Source: Paracoccus isoporae
GTDB taxonomy: Bacteria > Pseudomonadota > Alphaproteobacteria > Rhodobacterales > Rhodobacteraceae
Length of the DNA: 64,000 nucleotides
Assembly (NCBI RefSeq): GCF_900101865.1
Contig: NZ_FNAH01000012.1
Coordinates: forward strand, 28,793 to 92,792
Direction of reading: 5' to 3'
Made by a program: the position numbers and the translations under genes. The notes beneath the pieces were generated by a model that did not search any database, was not told the DNA's origin, and saw nothing but the letters and a program-made list of their open reading frames with translations. Below, piece after piece: positions 1 through 8,162 of the stretch. The number at the start of each line of letters is the position of its first letter. Position 1 is the first letter of the stretch.

Positions 1-1467
1 AAGGGCGTCGGCTACGTCATTCCGAATACGCTGTTATTCCCCGGCAGCTGCGTCATCCTCGATGTGAAGGGCGAAATCTTCGAGGCCACCTCCCGCCACC
101 GCCAGCGCCAAGGTGACGAGATCTTCTATTTCGCGCCCTTCGACTTCGAGCATCACTCGCATCGCTACAATCCGCTGGAACGCATCGCTGCCCTGAAGAA
201 CACTGATCAGCAGTTCACCGAATTGAGCAAACTGTCGACCTATTTCCTGACCACCAGCGAGAAGGGCGGGGCGGCGGATTTCATCGTCGGCGCAAGGGAA
301 TTGTTCGTCGCCGGTGGGATGCTCGCCATCGAGCGCGGAAAGCCGACCATCGGGGAAATTACCCGCGTCCTCTTCGGCGGTGCCGACAAGTCCGAGGAAT
401 ACAAGCTGCGCGCAGCAGAGGCCCGCCACCAGCAGACCAGGGATATTTTCACGGATTTCAGCGGCTATGCTGACCGCACCCTGTCCTCCTATGTGTCGGT
501 CCTGAAGGGCGCGGGCCTAGGTCTCTGGGTGAACCCGAAGGTCGATCGCGTCACCAGCGGCAATGACTTCAGCTGGTCGACACTCCGGATGAAGCCCCAA
601 TCCGTCTATATCGTCGTCAACAGCGACGATATCACCACCCTCGCACCGCTGATGCGCCTGCTGTTCGGTGAATTGATCGCCACCCTGAGGTCGTCGCTGC
701 CGAACCCGAAAACCGAGCCCTGGCCGGTGCAGATCATCCTCGACGAGTTCGACCAGTTGGGCAAGATGCCCATCGTCGTCCAGTCGCTGAAGCAGCTGGC
801 TGGGCACGGCGGGCGCGTGTCGATCATCACGCAGTCCATCCCCGGTCTCGACAATATCTATGGCGAAAATGATCGCCTGTCGGTCGAATCTGCGGCAGGG
901 ATGAAGCTCTTCATCAGTCCGAACGAGAAAAAGACCGCTGCCGAGGTTTCCGAGGCTCTGGGCAAGACAACCCGCCTTTCGGTCAGCGACAGCCTGTCCT
1001 CAGACGGCCGTGGCTTCCGCAGACGGTCCGTGTCGCGCCGGAACGAAGAGCGTCCGCTGATGAGCCCGGACGAGGTCAAGAAACTCGACGCCTCGAAGGT
1101 TATCCTGATCCCCGAACGGCAGAACCCGATCCTGGCTGATCGCATCGTCTATTACGAAGACCCCTATTTCTCGAAGATCATGGCGGCGCAGTCCGGACCG
1201 CTGCCCTATCCCGACGAGCGGCATCAGATCAGGTCGATGCGTCACGAGATCGAGAAGCTGCAAGGCCAGGTGGCGCAGTTCCGGCCGCTCGCCTATGCGC
1301 CGCCGGCAGGCATCACCGCAAAGGAGATCATCGCGGAGGTCGAGGCTGCCCAACCTGCCCTGACGGATGCCGAGGCACGGGAATCACTGCGGCCATCCGA
1401 CAAGGAGGCCATCAGGAAAGCGTCGGATTTCAGGAAGAAGATGAAGGCGAAGGTTCCCATCGAATGA
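1..1467 (+). CDS. virD4: VirD4/TraG-family type IV coupling protein (5' end outside window)
   Basis: This is the C-terminal ~488 residues of the inner-membrane ATPase that brings the relaxase-DNA complex to a type IV secretion channel. The frame is open from base 1, so the N-terminal membrane segments and Walker A lie upstream of the window. Visible family motifs are VILDVKGE near residue 18, a Walker B-like ILDEFDQLG near residue 245 and a SIITQSIPGL motif about 35 residues later. The tail beyond residue 400 is charged and probably coiled. Relaxase and mobC lie 20 kb away on the other strand, whereas in related plasmids coupling protein and relaxase are usually close, which suggests that the intervening block was inserted. 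Confidence 0.93.
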   Translation, partial: KGVGYVIPNTLLFPGSCVILDVKGEIFEATSRHRQRQGDEIFYFAPFDFEHHSHRYNPLERIAALKNTDQQFTELSKLSTYFLTTSEKGGAADFIVGARELFVAGGMLAIERGKPTIGEITRVLFGGADKSEEYKLRAAEARHQQTRDIFTDFSGYADRTLSSYVSVLKGAGLGLWVNPKVDRVTSGNDFSWSTLRMKPQSVYIVVNSDDITTLAPLMRLLFGELIATLRSSLPNPKTEPWPVQIILDEFDQLGKMPIVVQSLKQLAGHGGRVSIITQSIPGLDNIYGENDRLSVESAAGMKLFISPNEKKTAAEVSEALGKTTRLSVSDSLSSDGRGFRRRSVSRRNEERPLMSPDEVKKLDASKVILIPERQNPILADRIVYYEDPYFSKIMAAQSGPLPYPDERHQIRSMRHEIEKLQGQVAQFRPLAYAPPAGITAKEIIAEVEAAQPALTDAEARESLRPSDKEAIRKASDFRKKMKAKVPIE

Positions 1468-1591
1468 CAGTCCCGGCCCTAAGCGGTCGCGCGAGCTTGT
1501 GAATGCATTCTGCGCTCGCAGCCCGCATTGCGGACATTGGCTTCCGTCTTCGGTGCTTCTATCTTCCAAGGAAGAACCAGGAGGTATTCAC

Positions 1592-1741
1592 ATGGAACGC
1601 GAACCCAACCTTGTCATCTCCAGCGCCTCCCAGCACGTTGTCGAGGATGGCGTGCCCTTCAAGGTGGATATCTACAAACTCGAAGGTGGGGACGGTTGGT
1701 CGCTGGAAGTCGTTACCGAAGACGTGATGTCCATTGTCTGA
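1592..1741 (+). CDS. Small hypothetical protein, 49 aa
   Basis: A short acidic protein starting MEREPNLVIS and ending EDVMSIV. The start at 1592 is supported by a strong AGGAGG-like ribosome site (ccaggaggtattcac) seven bases upstream; the open frame extends further upstream but without such a site. No family is recognised. It follows virD4 by about 125 bp and stands alone before a gene-free stretch. The good ribosome site and acidic composition make it more likely than not a real gene. Confidence 0.6.
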   Translation: MEREPNLVISSASQHVVEDGVPFKVDIYKLEGGDGWSLEVVTEDVMSIV

Positions 1742-2190
1742 AGCCTTGGCCACTTCAACTGTATTCGCCCGAAAAGAGTGTCGAGAATTCGGCCTCGATC
1801 ATCATGGATCGCGCGTTGTTCGGCACAGCCATCGCATTTCCTACGAGCCTCTATTGCTTCACCGACCTGATCTTGCACAATCGCTTCCTGCAACCGCCCC
1901 AACAAGGTTTTTGCGTCGTCGAGGAGAAGGCCCAAATTCTCGGAACAAAACTCGTCCGGCGCACGGTTAAGTCGAGCGATATTGCGCCTTTTGGTTTCTC
2001 CATCTTAAAGCGTCGTCTCGACAAAAATGCTTACGTCCATGGTGGGTCCCGCCTTGTTCCGAAACCTTACCCTACCACGTCGACCACCAGGTTTTGCCCA
2101 CCCCCCAACCTTTCAGGTACGGCGTGGTTCCGGCCGTCAGATAGCGCGGGCAGGAAACCGCTTGGTGAAAGGAATGGACTTCAAGATCCG
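1742..2190. other. Intergenic stretch with no supported gene
   Basis: About 450 bp between the small plus-strand ORF and the end of the DUF892 gene. Open frames here are short, carry no ribosome site and resemble no family. It is the left border of the stress and glycan island, so it may hide an insertion junction, but no clear terminal repeat was found. Confidence 0.5.
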
Positions 2191-2679
2191 TCAGGCCATC
2201 GCATCCACGTTCCGCGAGCGTTCTGCCAGCTCGGTCATGAAATCGTCGGACCCGTAGATGTTGTCCAACGCTTCGTCGAGCTTGCGCGCCGCCTCATCAT
2301 TGCCGAGTGCCTCGGCGAATGCCTTGGCCGTGCCGAACCCGGCGATGCCGTAATGGCACATGCGCTGGTATTGCGCGATGATCGCCACGTCGAGCGCGGC
2401 ACCGCTCATGTCACTGTCGAGCGCGTGCTTCCTGGCCTCCTTCACGAGCCCTTCCATACCCTTGCAATGCTCTTTCTTCACATCGGCACCGGTGTCCTCG
2501 AGCACGGATTTCAGAAGGCGGGTATGCTGGTCGATCCCTTCCTTGGCGGAACTCAACCGGTCGGCCAGCTTGCTGTCGGATGCCTTGTCGGCCATCGCCG
2601 ACACCACCTTCGACATCTGGTCGTTTGCGGACCAGAGATCCTGTAGTTCATCGATATAAAGGTCTTTCAACGTTGCCAT
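2191..2679 (-). CDS. DUF892 (YciE/YciF) ferritin-like stress protein
   Basis: A 162-residue, all-helical protein opening MATLKDLYIDELQDLW, the hallmark start of the DUF892 family, which folds as a ferritin-like four-helix bundle and is linked to stress responses; its biochemical function is not settled. Length fits the family. The ATG at 2679 has an AGGAGC ribosome site that lies inside the end of the upstream glycosyltransferase gene, and only one base separates that gene's stop from this start. It is therefore probably the last gene of the glycan operon. Its occurrence in a stress island with catalase, Ku/LigD and a PRC-barrel protein fits a protective role. Confidence 0.9.
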   Translation of the reverse strand: MATLKDLYIDELQDLWSANDQMSKVVSAMADKASDSKLADRLSSAKEGIDQHTRLLKSVLEDTGADVKKEHCKGMEGLVKEARKHALDSDMSGAALDVAIIAQYQRMCHYGIAGFGTAKAFAEALGNDEAARKLDEALDNIYGSDDFMTELAERSRNVDAMA

Positions 2680-2680
2680 C

Positions 2681-3787
2681 TTATGCTCCTTTCACGGTCG
2701 GCAGTGCCGACGCATCGGTTTGAGTGGGTGCGGGCAGACGATCCACAGGGACCGGACAGGCCCGCATGCCGGGGCCAGCGGGGACATTTGCTGACCCCTT
2801 GCCCGGCAGCAGCGTGTCAAGGTGGGAACATGGCCTCGTTGCTGCCGAAGCTATCGAGGCGGATATCAGCCGCTCCGAATTCCTGAACGTCTCCAGTATT
2901 TCAATATGCCGCGGGAGATCCCGCACATGCAGGCGGAAGCGGGCGGGCACCTGCGGCGGCCAGGGGCCCAGCGTCTTGCCGCTGGCCTGCGTGACCAGCC
3001 AGTCCGCCGGCGGCAGGCAATCGTCGATCAGATAATCCAGGCCCCCGATCCGCGCCTTCAGCGCGACGGACATGCCCCCCGCCGCGCGTCCGATCAGGCG
3101 GCACGAGGCCTGCACCGTCACATCGTCGGCGTGACGGACCCGGCAACCCGCCGCGCGGAGCGCGCGGACGATCCGGCGGTCTTCGCCGCAACGAACGGGC
3201 GCGAACCCGCCTCCTGCCAGATAGGCCGCGCGTGTGAACCCGAGGCTCGCCCCTGCCGCTTCGCCGTGGGTGTCGCCGATATCCGCACATCCGGGCGCGT
3301 GGCGGGCGTAGATGTCCTGCACCAGGGCCCTATAGGTGCCTTCCAGTTCGGCGAGGTGAGGGTCCATGCCATCGAGGATATCTGCCTCGCCCGCGATCAG
3401 ATCGACCTTGCCGCAGACAGCGTCCGCCGTCTTCAGGTGGGCAAGGTTCTGCGCGATCCAATCCGGGGCGACGATGCAATCGGCGTCGGTGGTCAAAAGG
3501 TAGCGCAGCGCGGGCATGGTCTGCAGGGCGTGATCGCATCCGATCCGCCGGGCGGTGCCGACACCCTCCCGTGAAGGCAGTGTCCGTTCCAGCACCGTCA
3601 GGTCCAGGTCATGCCGCGCGGCGATGTCGTGGGCCCCGCTGCCGGTGCGGTCGGTGGTGTTGTTGAGCACCAGGATCACCACCGCGTTGCCTTGTCCGGC
3701 CAGGGCGGTGAGACAGGCACCGATCCGGGCTTCCTCGTTGCGGGCCGGGATGACGATGGCGGTGTCTTTTGCGGCGGGGCGGGTCAT
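2681..3787 (-). CDS. Family 2 glycosyltransferase
   Basis: A 368-residue GT-A type glycosyltransferase. The protein starts MTRPAAKDTAIVIPARNEE, with the IPARNE nucleotide-sugar motif near residue 13 and a DAD metal-binding motif at residues 101-103 (TTDADC). No membrane segments are evident, so it is likely cytoplasmic. The frame stays open to 3844, but the ATG at 3787 overlaps the upstream methyltransferase stop as ATGA, the same junction used throughout this operon, so 3787 is chosen. The last ~60 residues are low-complexity and proline-rich. Sugar donor and acceptor cannot be told from sequence. Confidence 0.88.
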   Translation of the reverse strand: MTRPAAKDTAIVIPARNEEARIGACLTALAGQGNAVVILVLNNTTDRTGSGAHDIAARHDLDLTVLERTLPSREGVGTARRIGCDHALQTMPALRYLLTTDADCIVAPDWIAQNLAHLKTADAVCGKVDLIAGEADILDGMDPHLAELEGTYRALVQDIYARHAPGCADIGDTHGEAAGASLGFTRAAYLAGGGFAPVRCGEDRRIVRALRAAGCRVRHADDVTVQASCRLIGRAAGGMSVALKARIGGLDYLIDDCLPPADWLVTQASGKTLGPWPPQVPARFRLHVRDLPRHIEILETFRNSERLISASIASAATRPCSHLDTLLPGKGSANVPAGPGMRACPVPVDRLPAPTQTDASALPTVKGA

Positions 3788-4350
3788 GTCGTGCCCTTCG
3801 CCAGTCCGCGGTCGATGCGATACCCGTCGGTCTGCGCCACGCAATCGAACTCATGGGTGTCCAGCGCCGCCGTGAAGATCGCCAGCGCCTCTTCGCCCTG
3901 CAAATCATGGTCGGTTTCGCCAAGCCAACTCACGCAGAGCACCTCCGCCTTCGGCCAGGCGCTAGCGATATCCAATGCCAGTGTGCGCAAGCTGCTATCA
4001 TCGAGGAAATAGAGGATTTCGGACAGGATCAGCAGGTCGAAATCGCCCCTTGGCAGCGGACAAGGGTAAAAGTCGTGGATGAAGGTGGAATCCGGCACGG
4101 CACGGCGCGCTGCCTCGATCGCGATGGCCACCGCATCTATGCCGGTATAGCGGTCACAGATGTCCACCAGATGCTGTGCAAGCTGCCCGTTGCCGCAGCC
4201 CAGCTCGAAGGCCGAGGCGTAGCGGGGCCGCGTCAGCGCCGCCCGCGTCGCGGCGAACTTGGCCTGTTCGTAACCGCTGTGCTCGAAATCCCAAGGGTCC
4301 GAGGTGTCGGCATAAAGCGCGTGCAGGTGATCGCGGCCCACCCCCATCAC
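3784..4350 (-). CDS. NodS-like class I SAM-dependent methyltransferase
   Basis: A 188-residue Rossmann-fold methyltransferase. The SAM-binding motif FELGCGNGQ is at residues 48-56, followed by YTGIDAVAIAI and the LILSEILYFL segment typical of the NodS family. An N-terminal SDPWDFEHSGYE segment also matches that family. NodS proteins N-methylate a de-N-acetylated glucosamine of Nod factors. Here the gene sits directly after a PIG-L deacetylase with a 4-bp overlap, so a methyl transfer onto a newly freed amine is a reasonable inference, though unproven. Confidence 0.87.
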   Translation of the reverse strand: MMGVGRDHLHALYADTSDPWDFEHSGYEQAKFAATRAALTRPRYASAFELGCGNGQLAQHLVDICDRYTGIDAVAIAIEAARRAVPDSTFIHDFYPCPLPRGDFDLLILSEILYFLDDSSLRTLALDIASAWPKAEVLCVSWLGETDHDLQGEEALAIFTAALDTHEFDCVAQTDGYRIDRGLAKGTT

Positions 4351-5051
4351 GGCATCCTCCAGAAGATCTCGTCTTCGGTCACGAATTTCTCGATGAACCC
4401 TACCGGAAGAATGAAGCCCGATGGATCATCGGTGACGACCCTGCCCAGTTGGCTTCGATGCGATTGGATTGCCGCGCGTTTCCTGTCGCGCAGGTCCTCC
4501 GGGGGCACGCACACCGGGGCGTGACGGGTGGCGGTCTGGCGGAAATCGGGATCGTCCCAGCGGCACCAGACGGGATAGCTGTAGAACGCCCACTCCGGGC
4601 GGCGGCGGCGCAACGCGCCGGCGAACCGCGCCGTCGCCTGGTGGTCTTCGTGGTGATCCTCGGCGGCGGGCACGAAGACATGGCGCGCGCCATGACCTTC
4701 GATGATCTGTTCCAGCCTGGCGGCAACCTCTGTCGCATCGGCCTGATAGAGACGGCTGTCGGCCATGCCCAGCCAGGTCAGATCGCGCGCGGAACCGCCG
4801 AGACATTCGATGGCCGCTACCATCTCCGCACGTCGCTGGCGGGCCAGCCGCCGGGGCGTCCATTGGCAAGATCCGGGGTGGCTCGCACTGCCATCCGTCA
4901 GGCAGATGACATGCGCGCCGGCGCCTGCAAAACCCCGCGCCAGAAGTGCGCCGCAGCCGAGGGATTCATCGTCGGGATGCGGGGCCAAGACGACGAGGCT
5001 TTCGCGACCCTCGAACACGTCCGGCAATAAAGGGCGGTGCGCGACATTCAT
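4347..5051 (-). CDS. PIG-L family (LmbE-like) de-N-acetylase
   Basis: A 234-residue zinc-dependent deacetylase-type enzyme. The metal-binding motif APHPDDESLG lies at residues 23-32, and a second histidine cluster HHEDHQAT at residues 133-140, both typical of enzymes that remove N-acetyl groups from GlcNAc-containing glycans or thiols. The frame runs upstream to 5537, but the extension reads as Arg/Gly/Pro-rich shadow of the neighbouring gene; the ATG at 5051 overlaps the previous stop by 4 bp and is chosen. It is flanked by an acyl-CoA dehydrogenase-like gene and a NodS-like methyltransferase, suggesting successive tailoring of one glycan or glycolipid. Confidence 0.9.
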   Translation of the reverse strand: MNVAHRPLLPDVFEGRESLVVLAPHPDDESLGCGALLARGFAGAGAHVICLTDGSASHPGSCQWTPRRLARQRRAEMVAAIECLGGSARDLTWLGMADSRLYQADATEVAARLEQIIEGHGARHVFVPAAEDHHEDHQATARFAGALRRRRPEWAFYSYPVWCRWDDPDFRQTATRHAPVCVPPEDLRDRKRAAIQSHRSQLGRVVTDDPSGFILPVGFIEKFVTEDEIFWRMP

Positions 5052-6145
5052 CCGAACACTCCCCAGATGCGCCCGTCTTCCCCGAGAGCCGTCTGCGCCG
5101 CGCGTTGCAGGAACGCATCCCGCGCGGCCTGCCGCAGATAGACCGCCAGATCGCGGGCCATGCGTCCGGTCTCGGAACCGGCCTCGAAATGCCGCAGGCC
5201 GATGCTCTGCTCGACGGCCCGGATGGCATCGAGCCCGACCTCCTCGGTAAAGAGCCGGGCCGCGATAGAGGTGGTAACGATGTCGTCCGGCGCGATGTGG
5301 CGATCGGCAGCGGCTTCGGCGGTGCGCTCGGTCAGGGCCATGCCGGCCCATGTCCGCATCAGCACATCCATCAGGCGGCCCTTCTGGGCCTCTGCCCCCA
5401 TGCGGCCTGCGGCGCGAAGCTCTGTCGCGGCCACGTCCAGCAGGCCGACGGTGGCGCCGGCCTGCAAGGCCGCGATCCGCCAAACACCGCCGACGAAATG
5501 CGGCTCCTTCAGGTAATCGCCGGGGTCGCCGATCCATTCGATCCTGTCGACCGGCAGGCCGGTGAAATCAAAGCTGCCCGAGGCAGTCGCCCGCATCCCC
5601 TGCATGTCCCATGCGGACGGGTCCGCGGGGGCGGCGTCCGTCACATCGACCAGCGCCAGCCGCACCTCGGGACCGGAATCCACAGTGACCAGCGCATGGG
5701 TCACGGTGCCCAGCCCCGAGGCATAGCACTTGCCGCCCTGCAAATGCTGCCCCGTGGCATCCAGCGTCACCGGCGCCGCGCCATCGGCCCCCCAGACGCC
5801 CAGCAGGGCACCCTCGGCGATCTGGCGATCGACCTGCGCCTCTTGCACCTTCGTTCCATAAAGGCGGACCAGGTGCAGCGCGTTGACATGCCCTTCGAAC
5901 AGCCTCCCGATGCCGAGGTTCGCAGCGCCCACCTGCATCAGCACCCGGGCGGTGCGGGCGGGATCGGTCGCGCCGTCATCGGTCAGAAGGTCCGCCTGTC
6001 GCAGCAGATCGATGGAGCGGCCGATCGGGCGCGCGCCGCGTTCCTCTTCTGCGGCGGCGGCCCGCAGGGCCTCCGCGACATCGGACGGCACCGGCCCGGC
6101 GGTGGTCGAAGGCGGCAACTCGGCAAGGGGTCTGGAAGCTGTCAT
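5048..6145 (-). CDS. Acyl-CoA dehydrogenase-like flavoprotein
   Basis: A 365-residue protein with the layout of acyl-CoA dehydrogenases: helical N-terminal domain, a middle beta segment (KCYASGLGTVTHALVTV) and a C-terminal helical region. The family oxidises acyl-CoA thioesters with FAD. The middle domain is divergent and no catalytic glutamate could be placed with confidence, so activity is uncertain. Position inside a glycan operon, with 4-bp ATGA overlaps on both sides, argues for a lipid or acyl tailoring role rather than beta-oxidation. Confidence 0.8.
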   Translation of the reverse strand: MTASRPLAELPPSTTAGPVPSDVAEALRAAAAEEERGARPIGRSIDLLRQADLLTDDGATDPARTARVLMQVGAANLGIGRLFEGHVNALHLVRLYGTKVQEAQVDRQIAEGALLGVWGADGAAPVTLDATGQHLQGGKCYASGLGTVTHALVTVDSGPEVRLALVDVTDAAPADPSAWDMQGMRATASGSFDFTGLPVDRIEWIGDPGDYLKEPHFVGGVWRIAALQAGATVGLLDVAATELRAAGRMGAEAQKGRLMDVLMRTWAGMALTERTAEAAADRHIAPDDIVTTSIAARLFTEEVGLDAIRAVEQSIGLRHFEAGSETGRMARDLAVYLRQAARDAFLQRAAQTALGEDGRIWGVFG

Positions 6146-7197
6146 GTGCTCTTTACCATCTCCATCTCAGGATGCCTTGCAGCGGCGTGTTCCAGCAGCT
6201 GCACCCAGTCCCCGGTGACCCGGCCCAGCCGGAAGGCGGGATTGGCGGTGACCTGCGGCGGCGCACGCCGCCACGCCTGAATGCGCCCAAGGATCTGCGC
6301 CGGGTCATGGCCATCCACGCGCTGCGTGGCATCCGCCACGATTTCCGCATTGGCGCCCAGCCCATCATGCACCAGCACCGGCGTGCCGACCGCATTGGCC
6401 TCGGCCAGCACCAGGCCGAAGGTCTCGGCAAATGTCGTCTGGGGATAGAACAGGCAGAGCGCACGGCGCATCTGCCGGATGAGCGCCCCATGGGACAGGG
6501 ATCCCAGAAAAACCACGCCCTCGGGCACCGGCCCGGTATCCCAGCGCAGATAGCCCGGATCGGCCACGGCAAGGGTCAGGTTCGGAAGGTCACGGCGCAG
6601 GGCGGCGAATTGTTCGAACACCTCGGCCAACCCCTTGTGGGGCGAACTGGCAAAGAGCAGCAGGTCGGGATCGCGGGGCGTGGCGTCGGGGTGCAGATCG
6701 TCATCGAGCGGATCGTAGATCACCCGAATGGGCGGCACATCCTCCGCCCCGAGAAACCCCGCAAGCGCACGGGCGTGCGTTTCGGACACGCAGATCACCG
6801 TGATTCCGGCAGCCTTCAGCGCCGCGGCCATCTTGCGGTTATGACGGCCGGGATAGACGTGCAGCCAAAGAAAGATCGGCGTGGCTGGATGCCGCTTGCG
6901 CAGCTTGATCGCCACCTTCCACCGGTTGATGACGATCAGGGCGGCTTGGTTTTGCGCGTCATCGAGGTCTTGCAGGGGCCGCAACTTCCCTGCCTCGGAC
7001 AGGTGCCTGTTGCTGCGACCCTGCTGATACTGCGTGATCTCGAACCGGGAGCCGAGTGCAGCGGCCACCCGCAGCACCGTCGCTTCGGTGCCGCCAAGAC
7101 CGCCGGTCCCGAGGTCGGGCAGGTCGTAACCCGCGGCAGAGCACGGATCGACGATTCCCACGGGCGCGCGCGCTGTCTCTTGGCGAAAGGCCTTCAT
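6142..7197 (-). CDS. Family 1-type (GT-B) glycosyltransferase
   Basis: A 351-residue glycosyltransferase of the glycogen synthase-like fold. An N-terminal glycine-rich GTGGLGGTEATV loop (near residue 30) and the C-terminal TFAETFGLVLAEANAVGTPV segment, with the E-x7-E pattern that binds the donor nucleotide, are clear. The longer open frame (to 7623) is shadow sequence; the ATG at 7197 overlaps the previous stop by 4 bp and begins MKAFRQETAR. It has no signal peptide or membrane segment. It presumably adds one sugar in the glycan made by this operon. Confidence 0.88.
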   Translation of the reverse strand: MKAFRQETARAPVGIVDPCSAAGYDLPDLGTGGLGGTEATVLRVAAALGSRFEITQYQQGRSNRHLSEAGKLRPLQDLDDAQNQAALIVINRWKVAIKLRKRHPATPIFLWLHVYPGRHNRKMAAALKAAGITVICVSETHARALAGFLGAEDVPPIRVIYDPLDDDLHPDATPRDPDLLLFASSPHKGLAEVFEQFAALRRDLPNLTLAVADPGYLRWDTGPVPEGVVFLGSLSHGALIRQMRRALCLFYPQTTFAETFGLVLAEANAVGTPVLVHDGLGANAEIVADATQRVDGHDPAQILGRIQAWRRAPPQVTANPAFRLGRVTGDWVQLLEHAAARHPEMEMVKST

Positions 7198-8162
7198 TGC
7201 GCGGCCATCCGTGTAGCAGGAAAGGTGGCGAGGATTTGCGCGACACTGGCCGACGTGGCGGGCGTGACCGGCATGTCCCGCCGCGCCAGCAAGTCGGGCC
7301 GGCTGACATGGCTGACGCCGAGGGTCGGGATATCCACCGGCACCGGGGCCACCCTGCCGTTCTCCCGCCACACCTCGACCTTGGCCCAGACCTTCTGCCG
7401 GTCCGCCCTGCGCCGGGCGCTGTCGTAATCCGAGACCGTCGATTGCGTCAGGCTGTCGGGCGTCTCGATCTTGGTCAGCAACAGTTCCGGCACGATCCAG
7501 ACGATCTCGCCGTTCAGGATCAGCCGGTTGCGGAACTCGCGGTCCTCCTCGATGCAATCCTCGAACCCGCCGAGACGGCGGAACACATCCGCGCGGAACA
7601 GGCCGGAGTTGATGTGCGTCCACTCCCCCGGCACCTGCGCGCCCATCTGAAGGTTCGGGAACACGTCATCGAGCAGGGACAGGTCGCGCCGGATCTCGAC
7701 GCGCCGCCCGTCCGGCAGGATCAGTTCGTGGTGGGTGAGCGCGGCGCTGACCTCCAGCCGCTGCCCCGCTTCCTTGCCCGCCAGTTGCCAGTTCAGGCAG
7801 TCGTCGGCACCGATATCCTGCGCGGTCAACACGCGCACCTGGTGCAGAACCTTGTCGCGGTGCGGGATGTCGTCGGAATCGTGGAAGGTGACCGCATCGC
7901 CCGCGGTCAGCAGCAGGCCAGCGTTCTTGGCATTGGCGGTGCCGAGGTTCTGCGACAGCCGGATGTAGTTGAAACGCGGATCGGCCAGGAAGCACCGCAC
8001 CGCGTCTTCGGTCGCGTCGGTGCTGGCGTCGTCGATCACCGTGACGCGGATGTTCCACCAGCTTTGTTCGAGTGCCGCGCGGATGGCACCGACGATTAGA
8101 TGAGCGCGGTTCCAGGTCGGGATGACGATATCGACCAGGGGGGATAGCGGATCGGATGTCAT
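7194..8162 (-). CDS. Family 2 glycosyltransferase
   Basis: A 322-residue GT-A glycosyltransferase. It starts MTSDPLSPLVDIVIPTWNRA with the IPTWNR donor motif near residue 14, VIDDASTD near residue 42 and a metal-binding HDSDD segment near residue 94; EEDREF near residue 190 is a candidate for the catalytic base region. It is probably cytosolic. Its start and stop both overlap the neighbours by 4 bp, so it is translationally coupled in the seven-gene operon. Confidence 0.9.
   Translation of the reverse strand: MTSDPLSPLVDIVIPTWNRAHLIVGAIRAALEQSWWNIRVTVIDDASTDATEDAVRCFLADPRFNYIRLSQNLGTANAKNAGLLLTAGDAVTFHDSDDIPHRDKVLHQVRVLTAQDIGADDCLNWQLAGKEAGQRLEVSAALTHHELILPDGRRVEIRRDLSLLDDVFPNLQMGAQVPGEWTHINSGLFRADVFRRLGGFEDCIEEDREFRNRLILNGEIVWIVPELLLTKIETPDSLTQSTVSDYDSARRRADRQKVWAKVEVWRENGRVAPVPVDIPTLGVSHVSRPDLLARRDMPVTPATSASVAQILATFPATRMAAQ

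Noticed and set aside
5052..5537. Longer start for the PIG-L protein
   Set aside because: The extra 160 residues are Arg/Gly/Pro-rich shadow of the acyl-CoA dehydrogenase gene, and the ATGA overlap at 5048-5051 gives a better start.
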